DNA from: Streptomyces aurantiogriseus
GTDB lineage: Bacteria; Actinomycetota; Actinomycetes; Streptomycetales; Streptomycetaceae
DNA: 64,000 nucleotides
Direction of reading: 5' to 3'
NCBI RefSeq assembly: GCF_014649375.1
Contig: NZ_BMSX01000004.1
Span: 372,001 to 436,000, forward strand
Shown here: positions 51,715-59,746 of the stretch, piece after piece
How positions within the stretch are numbered: position 1 is the stretch's first letter
Layout: each line of letters opens with the position of its first letter
Made by a program: the position numbers and the translations under genes
The notes under the pieces: model-generated
What the model was told of the DNA's origin: nothing
The model's input: only the letters and a program-made list of their open reading frames with translations
Databases searched by the model: none

Positions 51715-53253
51715 TCAGGGGACGTAGCGGGCGGTTCCCTTGACGCCGTAGGCGGCCATCATGATGCGCCAGTACTGGACTGACTCCTGGTTGTTGGTGA
51801 CGGTCTCGACCCCCCGCATCTCCGTGTTCCGCGGATCGTTGAGCGCGGCCGCGTACTTCTTGAGCTCGTCGCGGTCCGAGCGGTAGAGGAAGTCCTTCTT
51901 TCCCGACGCGTGGTTCTCGCGGAGTTCCTCGAGGGAGCGGTAGCAGCGCTGGTTCGGCTTGTTGACGTACTTCGCCTCGACGGCCATGCCGTCGAGGTTC
52001 CGGAACCCGTCCACCATCAGGGTGTTGTTCACGCTGTGCCCCTTTGGGATGTGGACCTCGTACTCGGGGTAGCCGGCCACGCGCAACTGGTAGGCGACCT
52101 CGGCCGGCTTGCCACCCGAGACGTCGCCTTGGCGCAGGGAGTTCAGCCAGGTCTGGAACTCCTGCTGCTGCCCGGCCGTGAGCGGCGGAAAGCGCGGGTC
52201 GGGTGGCGTGGCCGGCGGAATGGGCTGGACGCGGGGGCCGTTGGCGGGGCGGTAGGCGACCGGGACCAAGGTCGGGACACGGATCAGTGGAGCCAGGAAC
52301 GGGGGGAGGCCCGGAAGGAAACCGTCGTTGTCCGGCTGCGGCATGGGGACGCGTGACTTGGAGCTGTCCAGGGCGGCCGGGATCTTGCCGAGAGACGCGA
52401 TCCGCATGTCTCCCGCGATGAGCTCGTGCAGACCGCCGTCGTGACCGTCTCCTCCGAACCTCGGCTGCTCCCACGGCCAGAGGAACTCGCCGGTGGGTGA
52501 GGTCTCCTCGTAGGGCAGCCGTCGTTTGGCGGTCTCTATGTGATCGGCGTAGGCGTCACAGGCGTTGGCGATCATCTTGCACGCCACGGGAAGGTTGGCC
52601 ATGAGGGTCTCGTCCTCGCCGACCTCGCCGGGGGGCGGGTTCTTTCCGACGAACTTCTTGAAGAAGCCCTCGACGGCGTCAGCGGTCTCGCCGACCTGGT
52701 CGAGGTTCGCGGTCTTCCAGGCGGTGTCGGAGTCCCAGTAGGCGTCCTCGGCAATCTTGGACGCCGCACGCCAAGCCTTGGCCACGGTGCGGAGTTTCTG
52801 CGGCTGACCGAGGAAGCGCTCGTTGAACAGGTACTGGTCGACGCCGCTGGTCTCACCGACGACCTCGGGCAGGTCCTCCGCGTTGTGGCTGGCGCGCGGA
52901 TTGCAGTCTGGGCCGGTCGGCTGGGCACCGATCCCCGGCCCCTGCGGGCTCTGCCCGAGGAGTTCAGCCGCGATCTTGCTCTCCCGCTTCAGGAACTCCT
53001 CCGACGCCTTGAGCAGGGCGCCCGCGCCGTTGGCCATGACCTGGTGAGCGAAGCCGGCCTTGTCGAACACCGTCTTGGCGGCTTCCTCGTACACCTTGGC
53101 GAAGGCCCGGCCCGCCTCGCCGTCCCCGGCCATGCCGCCGTTCTCGCTGAGTTCCGTGAAGAGCAGGCCCAGCATCTCGTAGATCAGGTCACGCAGTCCC
53201 ACCATCGACCAGGACGCGTTGACGAAGTTCGCCGTCTGATGCTGAAGATCCAA
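51715..53253 (-). CDS. Polymorphic toxin with Tox-REase-5-like C-terminal nuclease
   Basis: A TTG at 53253 preceded by GGGGGAA gives ~512 aa; a GTG at 53289 is an alternative. The N-terminal ~200 residues are helical (SWSMVGLRDLIYEMLGLLF) like WXG100/ESX-type delivery regions. The middle is proline-rich. The C-terminal ~130 residues contain GYPEYEVHIPKGHSVNNTL, GMAVEAKYV (Glu-x-Lys of a restriction-fold nuclease) and QYWRIMMAAYGVKGTARYV, matching the Tox-REase-5 pattern. It should cleave DNA of competing cells; its neighbour would protect the producer. Confidence 0.75.
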   Translation of the reverse strand: MDLQHQTANFVNASWSMVGLRDLIYEMLGLLFTELSENGGMAGDGEAGRAFAKVYEEAAKTVFDKAGFAHQVMANGAGALLKASEEFLKRESKIAAELLGQSPQGPGIGAQPTGPDCNPRASHNAEDLPEVVGETSGVDQYLFNERFLGQPQKLRTVAKAWRAASKIAEDAYWDSDTAWKTANLDQVGETADAVEGFFKKFVGKNPPPGEVGEDETLMANLPVACKMIANACDAYADHIETAKRRLPYEETSPTGEFLWPWEQPRFGGDGHDGGLHELIAGDMRIASLGKIPAALDSSKSRVPMPQPDNDGFLPGLPPFLAPLIRVPTLVPVAYRPANGPRVQPIPPATPPDPRFPPLTAGQQQEFQTWLNSLRQGDVSGGKPAEVAYQLRVAGYPEYEVHIPKGHSVNNTLMVDGFRNLDGMAVEAKYVNKPNQRCYRSLEELRENHASGKKDFLYRSDRDELKKYAAALNDPRNTEMRGVETVTNNQESVQYWRIMMAAYGVKGTARYVP

Positions 53254-53448
53254 CGTTCCCCCGCAGACCGTTACGGATGCCCATGGCACCGTACACGGTT
53301 GCGAACGGCGTTTACGCGGAGGGTGGTTGACGTCCGGCGCGCGGGCCGGCGCGGAACAGGACCGCGCCGCAGCCTCTCGCTGTGCATCCGGACAGTCGTC
53401 TCGTCGCACGCAGCACGCATCTACGCCGTCACGTTTAAGGTAGTGGCC

Positions 53449-53466
53449 AACATGTGTTGCGACACA
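53449..53466 (+). promoter_or_regulatory. Shared operator motif, copy 1
   Basis: CATGTGTTGCGACA at 53451-53464 lies 27 nt before the ATG at 53491, and the flanks make a 5-bp inverted repeat (TGTGT-TGCG-ACACA). It matches two other copies before recT and before 58597 (consensus CATGTGTKGYGRCA). Confidence 0.5.
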
Positions 53467-53490
53467 CCTTGGTCTTGTTGGGGGTAAGCG

Positions 53491-53847
53491 ATGCACGCAC
53501 ACCACCAGGCGGAGCTACCGCTGGAGATAGCGGAGCCAGACAACGCCCACCTTCACGACGATCCCACCATCGACGAGCGCTTCGAGGACTTCCACGCCGC
53601 ACACCCCTGGGTGCTCGAGGCCCTGGAAGACCTCACGATGCGCTGGATCGAGGCCGGCGGCGGACGCATCGGCGTCAAGGCGCTGTTCGAGCAGCTCCGC
53701 TGGTCGCGGCCAGAGATCTCGGACGACCGGCCGTTCCGACTGAACAACGACTTCACGTCGCGCTACGCGCGCCTTCTCCGCGCGCGCCATCCCGAGTGGG
53801 CGGGCGTGTTCCAGCTGCGCAGCCTGCGCACAACCGACGAGGATTGA
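53491..53847 (+). CDS. First gene of early block; conserved actinophage hypothetical
   Basis: The 118-aa protein (MHAHHQAELPLEIAEPDNAH) is acidic at the start, then helical with a wHTH-like run (GRIGVKALFEQLRWSRPEIS, FRLNNDFTSRYARLLRARHPEWAGVF). GGGGG lies 6 nt upstream. Position first in the early block with an operator copy ahead suggests a regulator or early DNA-binding protein. Function inferred. Confidence 0.6.
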   Translation: MHAHHQAELPLEIAEPDNAHLHDDPTIDERFEDFHAAHPWVLEALEDLTMRWIEAGGGRIGVKALFEQLRWSRPEISDDRPFRLNNDFTSRYARLLRARHPEWAGVFQLRSLRTTDED

Positions 53848-53857
53848 TAACTCAAAC

Positions 53858-53886
53858 TTGACGGTCAGGAGTCGGTGAAATAGATT
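53858..53886 (+). promoter_or_regulatory. Candidate promoter of the recT operon
   Basis: TTGACG (53858-53863), 17 nt, then TAGATT (53881-53886), in an AT-rich stretch unusual for this genome. It lies 67 nt before the recT ATG. A half-site ATTGATAA at 53843-53850 recurs as an inverted pair at 58182-58201. Confidence 0.55.
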
Positions 53887-53895
53887 TTGATTAAC

Positions 53896-53930
53896 TTCAA
53901 CTGATCGCTACATGTGTTGTGGCAGTTGAA
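53896..53930 (+). promoter_or_regulatory. Inverted repeat enclosing operator copy 2, upstream of recT
   Basis: TTCAACTG (53896-53903) is mirrored by CAGTTGAA (53923-53930). The 19-nt interior contains CATGTGTTGTGGCA (53911-53924), the second copy of the motif. The structure ends 23 nt before the recT ATG, so it could act as operator or as an mRNA hairpin. Confidence 0.5.
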
Positions 53931-53953
53931 GGCCAAACGAGGGAACATCAGCA

Positions 53954-55138
53954 ATGCATGGAGGGGATGTGGCCGACGCTCCGGTCACCTGGCTCGCGAT
54001 CCGCGAGGACCAGAAGGCGTTCGAGGACCAGCAGTTGCGCGCGTTACGCGCGGCGTTCCCGGATCTGGCGGAGGCCAGTCCGGCACAGCTGGGGATCTTC
54101 TTCCACTACTGCAAGGCGTCGGGGCTCGACCCGTTCGGCCGGCAGATCTACATGATCAGACGCAAGTCGCGCGGGGAGACCCGCTGGACCATCCAGACCG
54201 GCATCGACGGCTACCGGCTCATCGCGCGCCGGGCCGCCGACCGTGCCGGACAGTCCATCGCGTACGAGGACTTCGTCTGGTACGACGCCGAGGGCGGCGA
54301 GCACACGGTGTGGCTGCGTGACGAACCGCCGGCCGCCTGCCGGGTCGTCGTCTGGCGCGGCGACTCCCGCTTCCCAGCCGTCGCCCACTGGCGGGAGTAC
54401 GCGCCGAAGGTGTGGGACTACGAGGCGCAGGAGTACAAGCTGGGTGGCCTGTGGCCGCAGATGCCCGCCAGCCAGCTGAGCAAGGTCGCGGAGGCGTTGG
54501 CCCTGCGCCGGGCCTGTCCCGCGGACCTGTCCGGCCTGCACGTCGACGAGGAGATGCACGCGGCGGACGCGGCGGAGTCCCGCGAGCGCGTCCAGGCGGC
54601 CGCCGCACGACTGAAGCACGAGACGACAGGGCAGCCCGACAAGTCCCAGCCGGCCGGAGAAGCTTCCTCGCCCGGAGACACGGTCGAGGCCGAAGTCGTC
54701 GAAAACCGAAACGACGACGAGACGTCGAGCACCGCGTTGGCAGGGGAGAACGAGACCCCGTCACCTGCCGACCCGCACGCCGAACTGGACAGGGCCCGCA
54801 GGGAAGTTCAGCGACTGGCCGACCACGTCGGCATGGCCTTCGACACCGTCAACGAGCGGTGCTTCGACGACTTCGGCGTCTCCTACCAAGACGCCAGCGC
54901 CGAACAGCTGCGTACCCTCCTCGGCTCGCTGCGGCCGGACGGTGAAACCGGTGGCCACGCTTCCGCCGACGCCGATCCATCGGCCGAGGCCCCGCCCACG
55001 CGCCGTCGCGCCCCGGCCAAGAAGGCGACACCCCGCAAGGCCGCGGCGAAGAAGACGGCGTCGCGGAAGAACGCCGCGAAGAAGGCGTCACCCCGCGGCT
55101 CCTCCCCGAGCCAGGCCGACGCCACCACAGCCCAGTAG
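53954..55138 (+). CDS. recT: RecT-family single-strand annealing protein with Lys/Ala-rich tail
   Basis: The 394-aa protein has the RecT/Bet core (~30-215): QLGIFFHYCKASGLDPFGRQ, WTIQTGIDGYRLIARR, and PQMPASQLSKVAEALALRRA. RecT anneals complementary single strands during phage recombination, with the exonuclease encoded next. After an acidic linker the last ~45 residues are rich in Lys, Arg and Ala (RAPAKKATPRKAAAKK), like a histone H1 tail, which is not usual in RecT. The ATG at 53954 has GAGGGAA upstream; a GTG 5 codons on is possible. Confidence 0.9.
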   Translation: MHGGDVADAPVTWLAIREDQKAFEDQQLRALRAAFPDLAEASPAQLGIFFHYCKASGLDPFGRQIYMIRRKSRGETRWTIQTGIDGYRLIARRAADRAGQSIAYEDFVWYDAEGGEHTVWLRDEPPAACRVVVWRGDSRFPAVAHWREYAPKVWDYEAQEYKLGGLWPQMPASQLSKVAEALALRRACPADLSGLHVDEEMHAADAAESRERVQAAAARLKHETTGQPDKSQPAGEASSPGDTVEAEVVENRNDDETSSTALAGENETPSPADPHAELDRARREVQRLADHVGMAFDTVNERCFDDFGVSYQDASAEQLRTLLGSLRPDGETGGHASADADPSAEAPPTRRRAPAKKATPRKAAAKKTASRKNAAKKASPRGSSPSQADATTAQ

Positions 55139-55198
55139 ACCGACCGCTCCTGCCCGTCAGGCAGGGGAGCAGACTTCCCGACAGAGTGCGAGAACACC

Positions 55199-56296
55199 AT
55201 GACCACCGACAGCGTCGTCGACAAACTCGGCATCCCCGTACCCGACCTGTGGAAGGGCGCGCACCGCGACGACCGCGCCAGACCCCGCTCCCGCCAGCGC
55301 CTTCTCGGCCCGTCGTCGGTCGGCCTGTGCCGACGCCGAGCCGCCTACGAGGTCCACGGCACCTGGCCGACCGACCTCGCCGACAACATGCACGCCGCGA
55401 TCCTCGGCACCTGGCTGCACGAGGGCATCCTGCGCGTCCTGCGGGAGCAGTACGGCGCCCACACCGAGCTGGAGCTCACCGACGGCGTGATCCTCGGCCA
55501 CGCCGACGCCTACTGGGCTCCGGGCGATTTCCGTCAGCGGGCCGCGAGTCGCGGGTCGACGGCGGGGCCGGCCGGTGACGTGGGCGTCGTGGAGGACGTG
55601 AAGACCAAGAGCACCCGGGCTCTCGACGTCGTCGTGCGCCAGGGGCCCAGCCAGGCCGAGTGGTTCCAGGTCCACCTGTACGCGCACTTACTCCGCGTCG
55701 GCGGCCTCAAGGACCACCCCAGTCTCCCGACCGGCGAACCGCTGCCGGTCGATGTCGTACGGCTGCGCTACGTCGGCCGTGAGTACGGGCAGGTCGTCGT
55801 CCACCAGCGCCCGTACGACGAGGACGTCACCAAGCAGGCCCTGGCGTGGGCCGAGGACGTCCTGGCCAGTCCCGAACCGGAGGCCATGCCGCGTGACCTC
55901 GACGGCCCTGGATTGTCCATCATCTGCGACAACTGTCCGTTCAAGACGGCCTGTTGGAACCTCGACCAGCTCTCCGACGACCGCGCCCCGCAGACCATTC
56001 TCGCCAAGGACACCGCGGCCATCACCGAGGCCCTGCACGCCTACGCCGACGCCGCCGAGGTGGAGAGCGCCGCAAAGAAACGCAAGGCCAAGGCCCGCAA
56101 GATGCTGGACGCCGCCGACGCCGGTGTCTACGGCGCCTTCAAACTGTCCTGGTCCGGCGGCAACCCACGGCCGCCCGAGCCCGACCCCGCGGCGATGATC
56201 CGCGTCCTCGAGGGCCTCGGCATCGACATCCCCATGCGGCCCGGTGGGCGGACCTCGCGCACGATCGGTGTCACGCGCCTGCCCGAGACCTCCTGA
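55199..56296 (+). CDS. PD-(D/E)XK exonuclease with Fe-S cluster (RecB/Cas4-like)
   Basis: The 365-aa protein has the nuclease core DGVILGHADAYW (~102-113, catalytic Asp) and GVVEDVKTKSTRA (~130-142, E-x-K region), then QAEWFQVHLYAHLL. A C-x2-C-x5-C group (CDNCPFKTACW, ~245-255) together with an N-terminal Cys (GLCRRRAAYEV, ~43) fits the [4Fe-4S] belt of Cas4/AddB-type nucleases. It would resect DNA ends to make substrate for RecT, encoded 60 nt upstream. Confidence 0.85.
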   Translation: MTTDSVVDKLGIPVPDLWKGAHRDDRARPRSRQRLLGPSSVGLCRRRAAYEVHGTWPTDLADNMHAAILGTWLHEGILRVLREQYGAHTELELTDGVILGHADAYWAPGDFRQRAASRGSTAGPAGDVGVVEDVKTKSTRALDVVVRQGPSQAEWFQVHLYAHLLRVGGLKDHPSLPTGEPLPVDVVRLRYVGREYGQVVVHQRPYDEDVTKQALAWAEDVLASPEPEAMPRDLDGPGLSIICDNCPFKTACWNLDQLSDDRAPQTILAKDTAAITEALHAYADAAEVESAAKKRKAKARKMLDAADAGVYGAFKLSWSGGNPRPPEPDPAAMIRVLEGLGIDIPMRPGGRTSRTIGVTRLPETS

Positions 56297-56418
56297 TCAC
56301 TTCGGGTGATCGGTTCGTTCGGTCCACGAGCCGTGGCCGGGGGAGGCCCGAAGTCTCGCGACCGGTGCGCCCCGGCCCGCACTCACTGTTCAGTCAACGC
56401 CCCTGGAGGGGGACCACC

Positions 56419-57036
56419 TTGTCCACAGCCATGCCCTTCGAACACCTGGCGAGCGTCCCGGCGCCCGACACGCGCGACGACGCGCGGTCCCGCGTCGACG
56501 ACGCGCTGCACGCGCTCGCCACCTACGAGGGCGACGACGTCCTCGGCCTCATGCTCCACCTGACGGCCGTCCTCGACGGAGCCGAACCGCACACCGGCAC
56601 GGCCCAGCCGCCTCGTCCGCTGCCCGACGACCACATCCGGCAGCGGCTCGCCGACAGGCTCACGGCGGACTGGCCCCGCATGGACTTCGCCGGCCACGCC
56701 CGGGATGTCGCCGACACCGTCCTGCAGGTGGTCCTACCGGTCATCACCCAGCTGCGTGCGGAGGCCGCCGCCTGGCGGAGCAGGGCCGAGCGGGCGATTC
56801 CGCAACGTGACAGGGCCCGCGCACTCGCGGTCACCCTGGAGCAGACGACCGCCGAGGCTGCCCGGCTCCTGCGCACCGGTCAGCCCGGCCCCGCTCTCGC
56901 CGTCCTGGAAGGCGACGGCCAGCCGCTCGGCCTCGGCGACACCCCGTGCGCCCGCGAACCGGCCCTGGAGGTGGGGCACGAGCCTGAGAACGCGTACGCC
57001 CCTCACGGCGGCCGCGACCTCGACGACGAGCGGTGA
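56419..57036 (+). CDS. Phage early hypothetical protein
   Basis: TTG at 56419 with GGAGGGGG 7 nt upstream gives 205 aa; the ATG at 56431 has poorer spacing. The sequence is helical with an extended mid-section (AEAAAWRSRAERAIPQRDRARALAVTLEQT). The start codon lies inside TTGTCCACA, a perfect match to the actinobacterial DnaA box, probably by chance. It is between the exonuclease and replication genes. Function unknown. Confidence 0.55.
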   Translation: MSTAMPFEHLASVPAPDTRDDARSRVDDALHALATYEGDDVLGLMLHLTAVLDGAEPHTGTAQPPRPLPDDHIRQRLADRLTADWPRMDFAGHARDVADTVLQVVLPVITQLRAEAAAWRSRAERAIPQRDRARALAVTLEQTTAEAARLLRTGQPGPALAVLEGDGQPLGLGDTPCAREPALEVGHEPENAYAPHGGRDLDDER

Positions 57037-57043
57037 GCGGGTC

Positions 57044-57373
57044 GTGCCCACCACCCCTACACATCGACCACACGCCGCAGTGCCCGCGTTCCACGTCAAG
57101 GGCATCGACCCCGCCCGCGAGCCCGCACGCCGCGTCTACGTCAGCACCACCGCCACAGGCGTCCCCGGGGTCGACTACCTCGCGATCGAGCGGGTCGTCA
57201 ACGGAGATCTCCCGCTTCCCAGCCTCAATGAGGCCGAGCAGAAACTCGCCGCACGTCTCATGACCCGCGAGGGCCTGGGCGCGGAGGAGATCGCCGAATG
57301 CCTCGGTGTGGAGCCCCGCACCGTCACGCGCTGGCGTGCTGCCTGGAAGAAGGAAGAGAGGGAGGGCAGTTGA
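57044..57373 (+). CDS. Small protein with helix-turn-helix
   Basis: GTG at 57044 gives 109 aa. The C-terminal half reads ARLMTREGLGAEEIAECLGV then EPRTVTRWRAAWKKEE, a clear HTH. The N-terminal part (FHVKGIDPAREPARRVYVS) is non-distinctive. It overlaps the following replication-type gene at its 3' end (TTGA). It may regulate the early operon. Confidence 0.6.
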   Translation: MPTTPTHRPHAAVPAFHVKGIDPAREPARRVYVSTTATGVPGVDYLAIERVVNGDLPLPSLNEAEQKLAARLMTREGLGAEEIAECLGVEPRTVTRWRAAWKKEEREGS

Positions 57374-58155
57374 GCATCGAGGCCATGGCGTGGGCCTTCC
57401 GGCAGGACATCCCGAAGCCGGGCGCGAAGCTGGTGCTGCTGGCCCTGTGCGACTTCGCCGACGAGTCGTGGTCCTGCTTCCCGGGGCAGGCCACCCTGGC
57501 GGAGAAGACGAGCCAGGGAGAGCGTACGGTCCGCCGGCACCTGGAGTGGCTGGAGGAGGAGGGGTTCATCGTCTCGCACGCCCGCTTCTCGGACGGGCGA
57601 CGCACCAGCAACCGCTACACGATCCACGCCCCTCGTCCGCGGACGCCACCACCACCGTCGGGTTCGTCGGCGTCCGGTTCCGAGGCTCCCGCCGAGGAGG
57701 CGAAAAAGGGCGGGCGGAAGCGCGCCGGAAAGCGGACAAAGCAGGCGGCCAGAACGGCCACCGGCCAATCCGACCAGCGGCCAGATACGGCGGGGGAACC
57801 GGCCAATCTGGCCGGGGAACCGTCAGGGAACCACCAGAGGAACCCCCTACCCCCGGCACGTGGTGACAGCGGCCATGGGGCAGGCGGCTGTGCGGCACAT
57901 CCCGACTCCCCTGCCGCCAACTGCCGCGGCTGCCGCACCAGTCCGCGGGCACGTCGCATCGCCGCCGAGGCTCAGGAGAAGCGCGAGAAGGACGAGCGTG
58001 CCCGCAGCCGGGACCGCCGTTGGTTCCAGGAAGACCGAGCGCGGCGCGTCCGTGCCGCGGAGCTCGAAGCCCAGGGCGCGCTGGACGGACCGCGCCAAGC
58101 AGCGCGCGAAGCGCTGAGACGCAGTCGCCCCCGGGGCGACAGGCGAACTAAATAA
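57370..58155 (+). CDS. Winged-helix replication protein (phage replisome organiser-like)
   Basis: TTG at 57370 overlaps the previous stop (TTGA) with GGAGGG 4 nt upstream; 261 aa. The N-terminal ~85 residues form the helix_turn_helix domain AWAFRQDIPKPGAKLVLLAL, ATLAEKTSQGERTVRRHLEW and LEEEGFIVSHARFSDGRRTS. The rest is a basic, low-complexity linker and a C-terminal zinc-like C/H segment. Such proteins recruit the host helicase to the phage origin. No origin repeats were found nearby. Confidence 0.7.
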   Translation: MSIEAMAWAFRQDIPKPGAKLVLLALCDFADESWSCFPGQATLAEKTSQGERTVRRHLEWLEEEGFIVSHARFSDGRRTSNRYTIHAPRPRTPPPPSGSSASGSEAPAEEAKKGGRKRAGKRTKQAARTATGQSDQRPDTAGEPANLAGEPSGNHQRNPLPPARGDSGHGAGGCAAHPDSPAANCRGCRTSPRARRIAAEAQEKREKDERARSRDRRWFQEDRARRVRAAELEAQGALDGPRQAAREALRRSRPRGDRRTK

Positions 58156-58162
58156 ACAACAC

Positions 58163-58201
58163 TTGACATCAATTGATCAGAATTGATAAAATGTTATCAA
58201 T
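58163..58201 (+). promoter_or_regulatory. Strong promoter overlapped by an inverted-repeat operator
   Basis: TTGACA (58163-58168), 18 nt, TAAAAT (58187-58192) is close to the vegetative sigma consensus. The -10 lies inside ATTGATAA-AATG-TTATCAAT (58182-58201), a perfect 8-bp inverted repeat, so a repressor bound there would block RNA polymerase. An inner pair CAATT/AATTG lies between -35 and -10. It should drive the 58233 gene. Confidence 0.65.
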
Positions 58202-58232
58202 CGACACCAATCCACCCCGGAGGGCTTGACCG

Positions 58233-58502
58233 ATGTTCCGACATCTCACCCCCAACGAACAGCAGGCACTCACCACCAGGCTCACCGCTCGCGGCGTCAC
58301 GCCCGAGCAGTTCGAGCAGGCCAAGGATCGGGCTCGCGTGATCGGCGAAGCCCTGGCCCGCGCCTACGGTGAGGCGATCGGCCGCCCGGTGACGCCGGTG
58401 CGGTTCGTCACCGACGTTCTCGGCATCGAGGGCGCCGGCCGACTCCTCGTGTGCGCCCTGCGCGAGACGACCGGCCGTCCGGACCTGTACCGCGACGTCT
58501 GA
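58233..58502 (+). CDS. Small phage early protein
   Basis: The 89-aa helical protein (MFRHLTPNEQQALTTRLTARGVTPEQFEQAKDRARVIGEAL) follows the strong promoter at 58163. It has no recognised motif. Its position and tight control suggest an early regulator or replication helper. Confidence 0.55.
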   Translation: MFRHLTPNEQQALTTRLTARGVTPEQFEQAKDRARVIGEALARAYGEAIGRPVTPVRFVTDVLGIEGAGRLLVCALRETTGRPDLYRDV

Positions 58503-58528
58503 TGGAGCGGGTGCTGCCACACCTTCCA

Positions 58529-58544
58529 CATGTGTGGTGACAGT
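58529..58544 (+). promoter_or_regulatory. Shared operator motif, copy 3
   Basis: CATGTGTGGTGACA at 58529-58542 (with the flanks CCA and GTCAATTG) lies ~55 nt before the ATG at 58597 and matches the copies at 53451 and 53911. Confidence 0.5.
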
Positions 58545-58596
58545 CAATTGATGCCCTGCCTGGCTTCCAGGCCCTGACGAGAGCGCGAGGAAACCG

Positions 58597-58905
58597 ATGA
58601 ACATCTCTCTGTCCGACATCGCGGCGATAGTGGCCGCCGCCCACCTCCAGGGCCCGCCCACCGTCCGTGCCGACCTGGACGGCAAGCCCGTGCGCGTCCT
58701 GACGCTGCGCGGCTCCCGCCCCGGCGAGCTGTACGACTTCACGCTCGACGACGGCCACCGCCGCTGGCGCCTGGAGTCCGTCAGCCACGAGAGCGGCGTC
58801 GACACGCACGGCCGCACGCTCGGCCGGCGCCTGTCGGCCCGGCTGAACGTCCTGCACGGCACCGCCGCCGAGCACTTCGGCCAACGACCCCTGGCCCTCC
58901 CGTGA
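58597..58905 (+). CDS. Small phage early protein
   Basis: The 102-aa protein (MNISLSDIAAIVAAAHLQGPPTVRADLDGKPVRVLTLRG) has an N-terminal helix and a C-terminal beta-rich half. It is preceded by operator copy 3. Function unknown. Confidence 0.55.
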   Translation: MNISLSDIAAIVAAAHLQGPPTVRADLDGKPVRVLTLRGSRPGELYDFTLDDGHRRWRLESVSHESGVDTHGRTLGRRLSARLNVLHGTAAEHFGQRPLALP

Positions 58906-58967
58906 CGCCCACCCCGACCACGGGCCCGGGATCACCGGAGCCCGGTATCCACGAAGGAGAGAGCGAA

Positions 58968-59651
58968 GTGGACCAGCCCACCCGCGAGCGGATACTGCAC
59001 ACCGAAGCCGCCAAGTACGGCATCGCCCCGGACGTGATCGACCGCGCGGTCGGCGTCATCGCCGCCGTCCAGCGCCGCGACCGCGCCGACTTCCGTAGGA
59101 ACTTCGGCGGCGATCTGACACCCGACCGGTGGCTCGCCGCACACGGCGTCTCCGGCTTCGAGGAGCTGTGCGCCCACGCGGCCCGCACGGCCGGCCTCGG
59201 TGACGACGGCGACCTGATCATGCGCATCGTCTCCGCCATCGCACCGCCGCCCGAGCAGCGCGCCGACGACCGCCCCGTCCAGTTCTGGGCCCGCCCCCTC
59301 ACCAACCCCGAGGAGGCCGCGTTCCCCGCGTACCGCGTCAGTTACGAGGACGCGCGGGTCGACATCAGCCCCGGCTTCGACTGGTCCGGAGCCCTCCTGC
59401 GCCGCGCCCTGCACGAGGCCACCGCGCGCGCCAGGGGCGCGGCGAGCCTCGAGGAGGCCACCGGGGTCGTCGTCTTCACGGACGGCGACCTGAGTGGCGC
59501 CTACGTGGCACGGCCCGCCCCGGGCCACATCCAGCCCGCCTGTGCCCGCTGCGGCCAGTGGGAGCGGGAGCACACGCTGCACGAACGTTTCGGCTCATGC
59601 CAGGAGTTCACCGCACCGACCACTCGCCTGGCCGCGGTTCCCGTGCCGTAG
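58968..59651 (+). CDS. Phage early hypothetical protein with C-terminal zinc-like motif
   Basis: GTG at 58968 has AAGGAG upstream; 227 aa. An upstream GTG at 58902 overlapping the previous stop is possible but lacks a ribosome site. The body is helical then beta (EEATGVVVFTDGDLSGAYVARP), ending CARCGQWEREHTLHERFGSC, a likely C-x2-C...H...C zinc site. Function unknown. Confidence 0.5.
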   Translation: MDQPTRERILHTEAAKYGIAPDVIDRAVGVIAAVQRRDRADFRRNFGGDLTPDRWLAAHGVSGFEELCAHAARTAGLGDDGDLIMRIVSAIAPPPEQRADDRPVQFWARPLTNPEEAAFPAYRVSYEDARVDISPGFDWSGALLRRALHEATARARGAASLEEATGVVVFTDGDLSGAYVARPAPGHIQPACARCGQWEREHTLHERFGSCQEFTAPTTRLAAVPVP

Positions 59652-59746
59652 CGGCCACTCCCGCTCGGGGCCGCGCCGGTGCGAGCGGCCCGGTCCCGGG
59701 CGGACCTGCTGCATTCCCTCTCACCCGCAAAGGAGTCAGTCCAGTC

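Noticed and set aside
56419..56427. TTGTCCACA, a perfect DnaA-box match
   Set aside because: A single copy that coincides with a TTG start codon; no cluster, AT-rich region or iterons nearby, so not called an origin.
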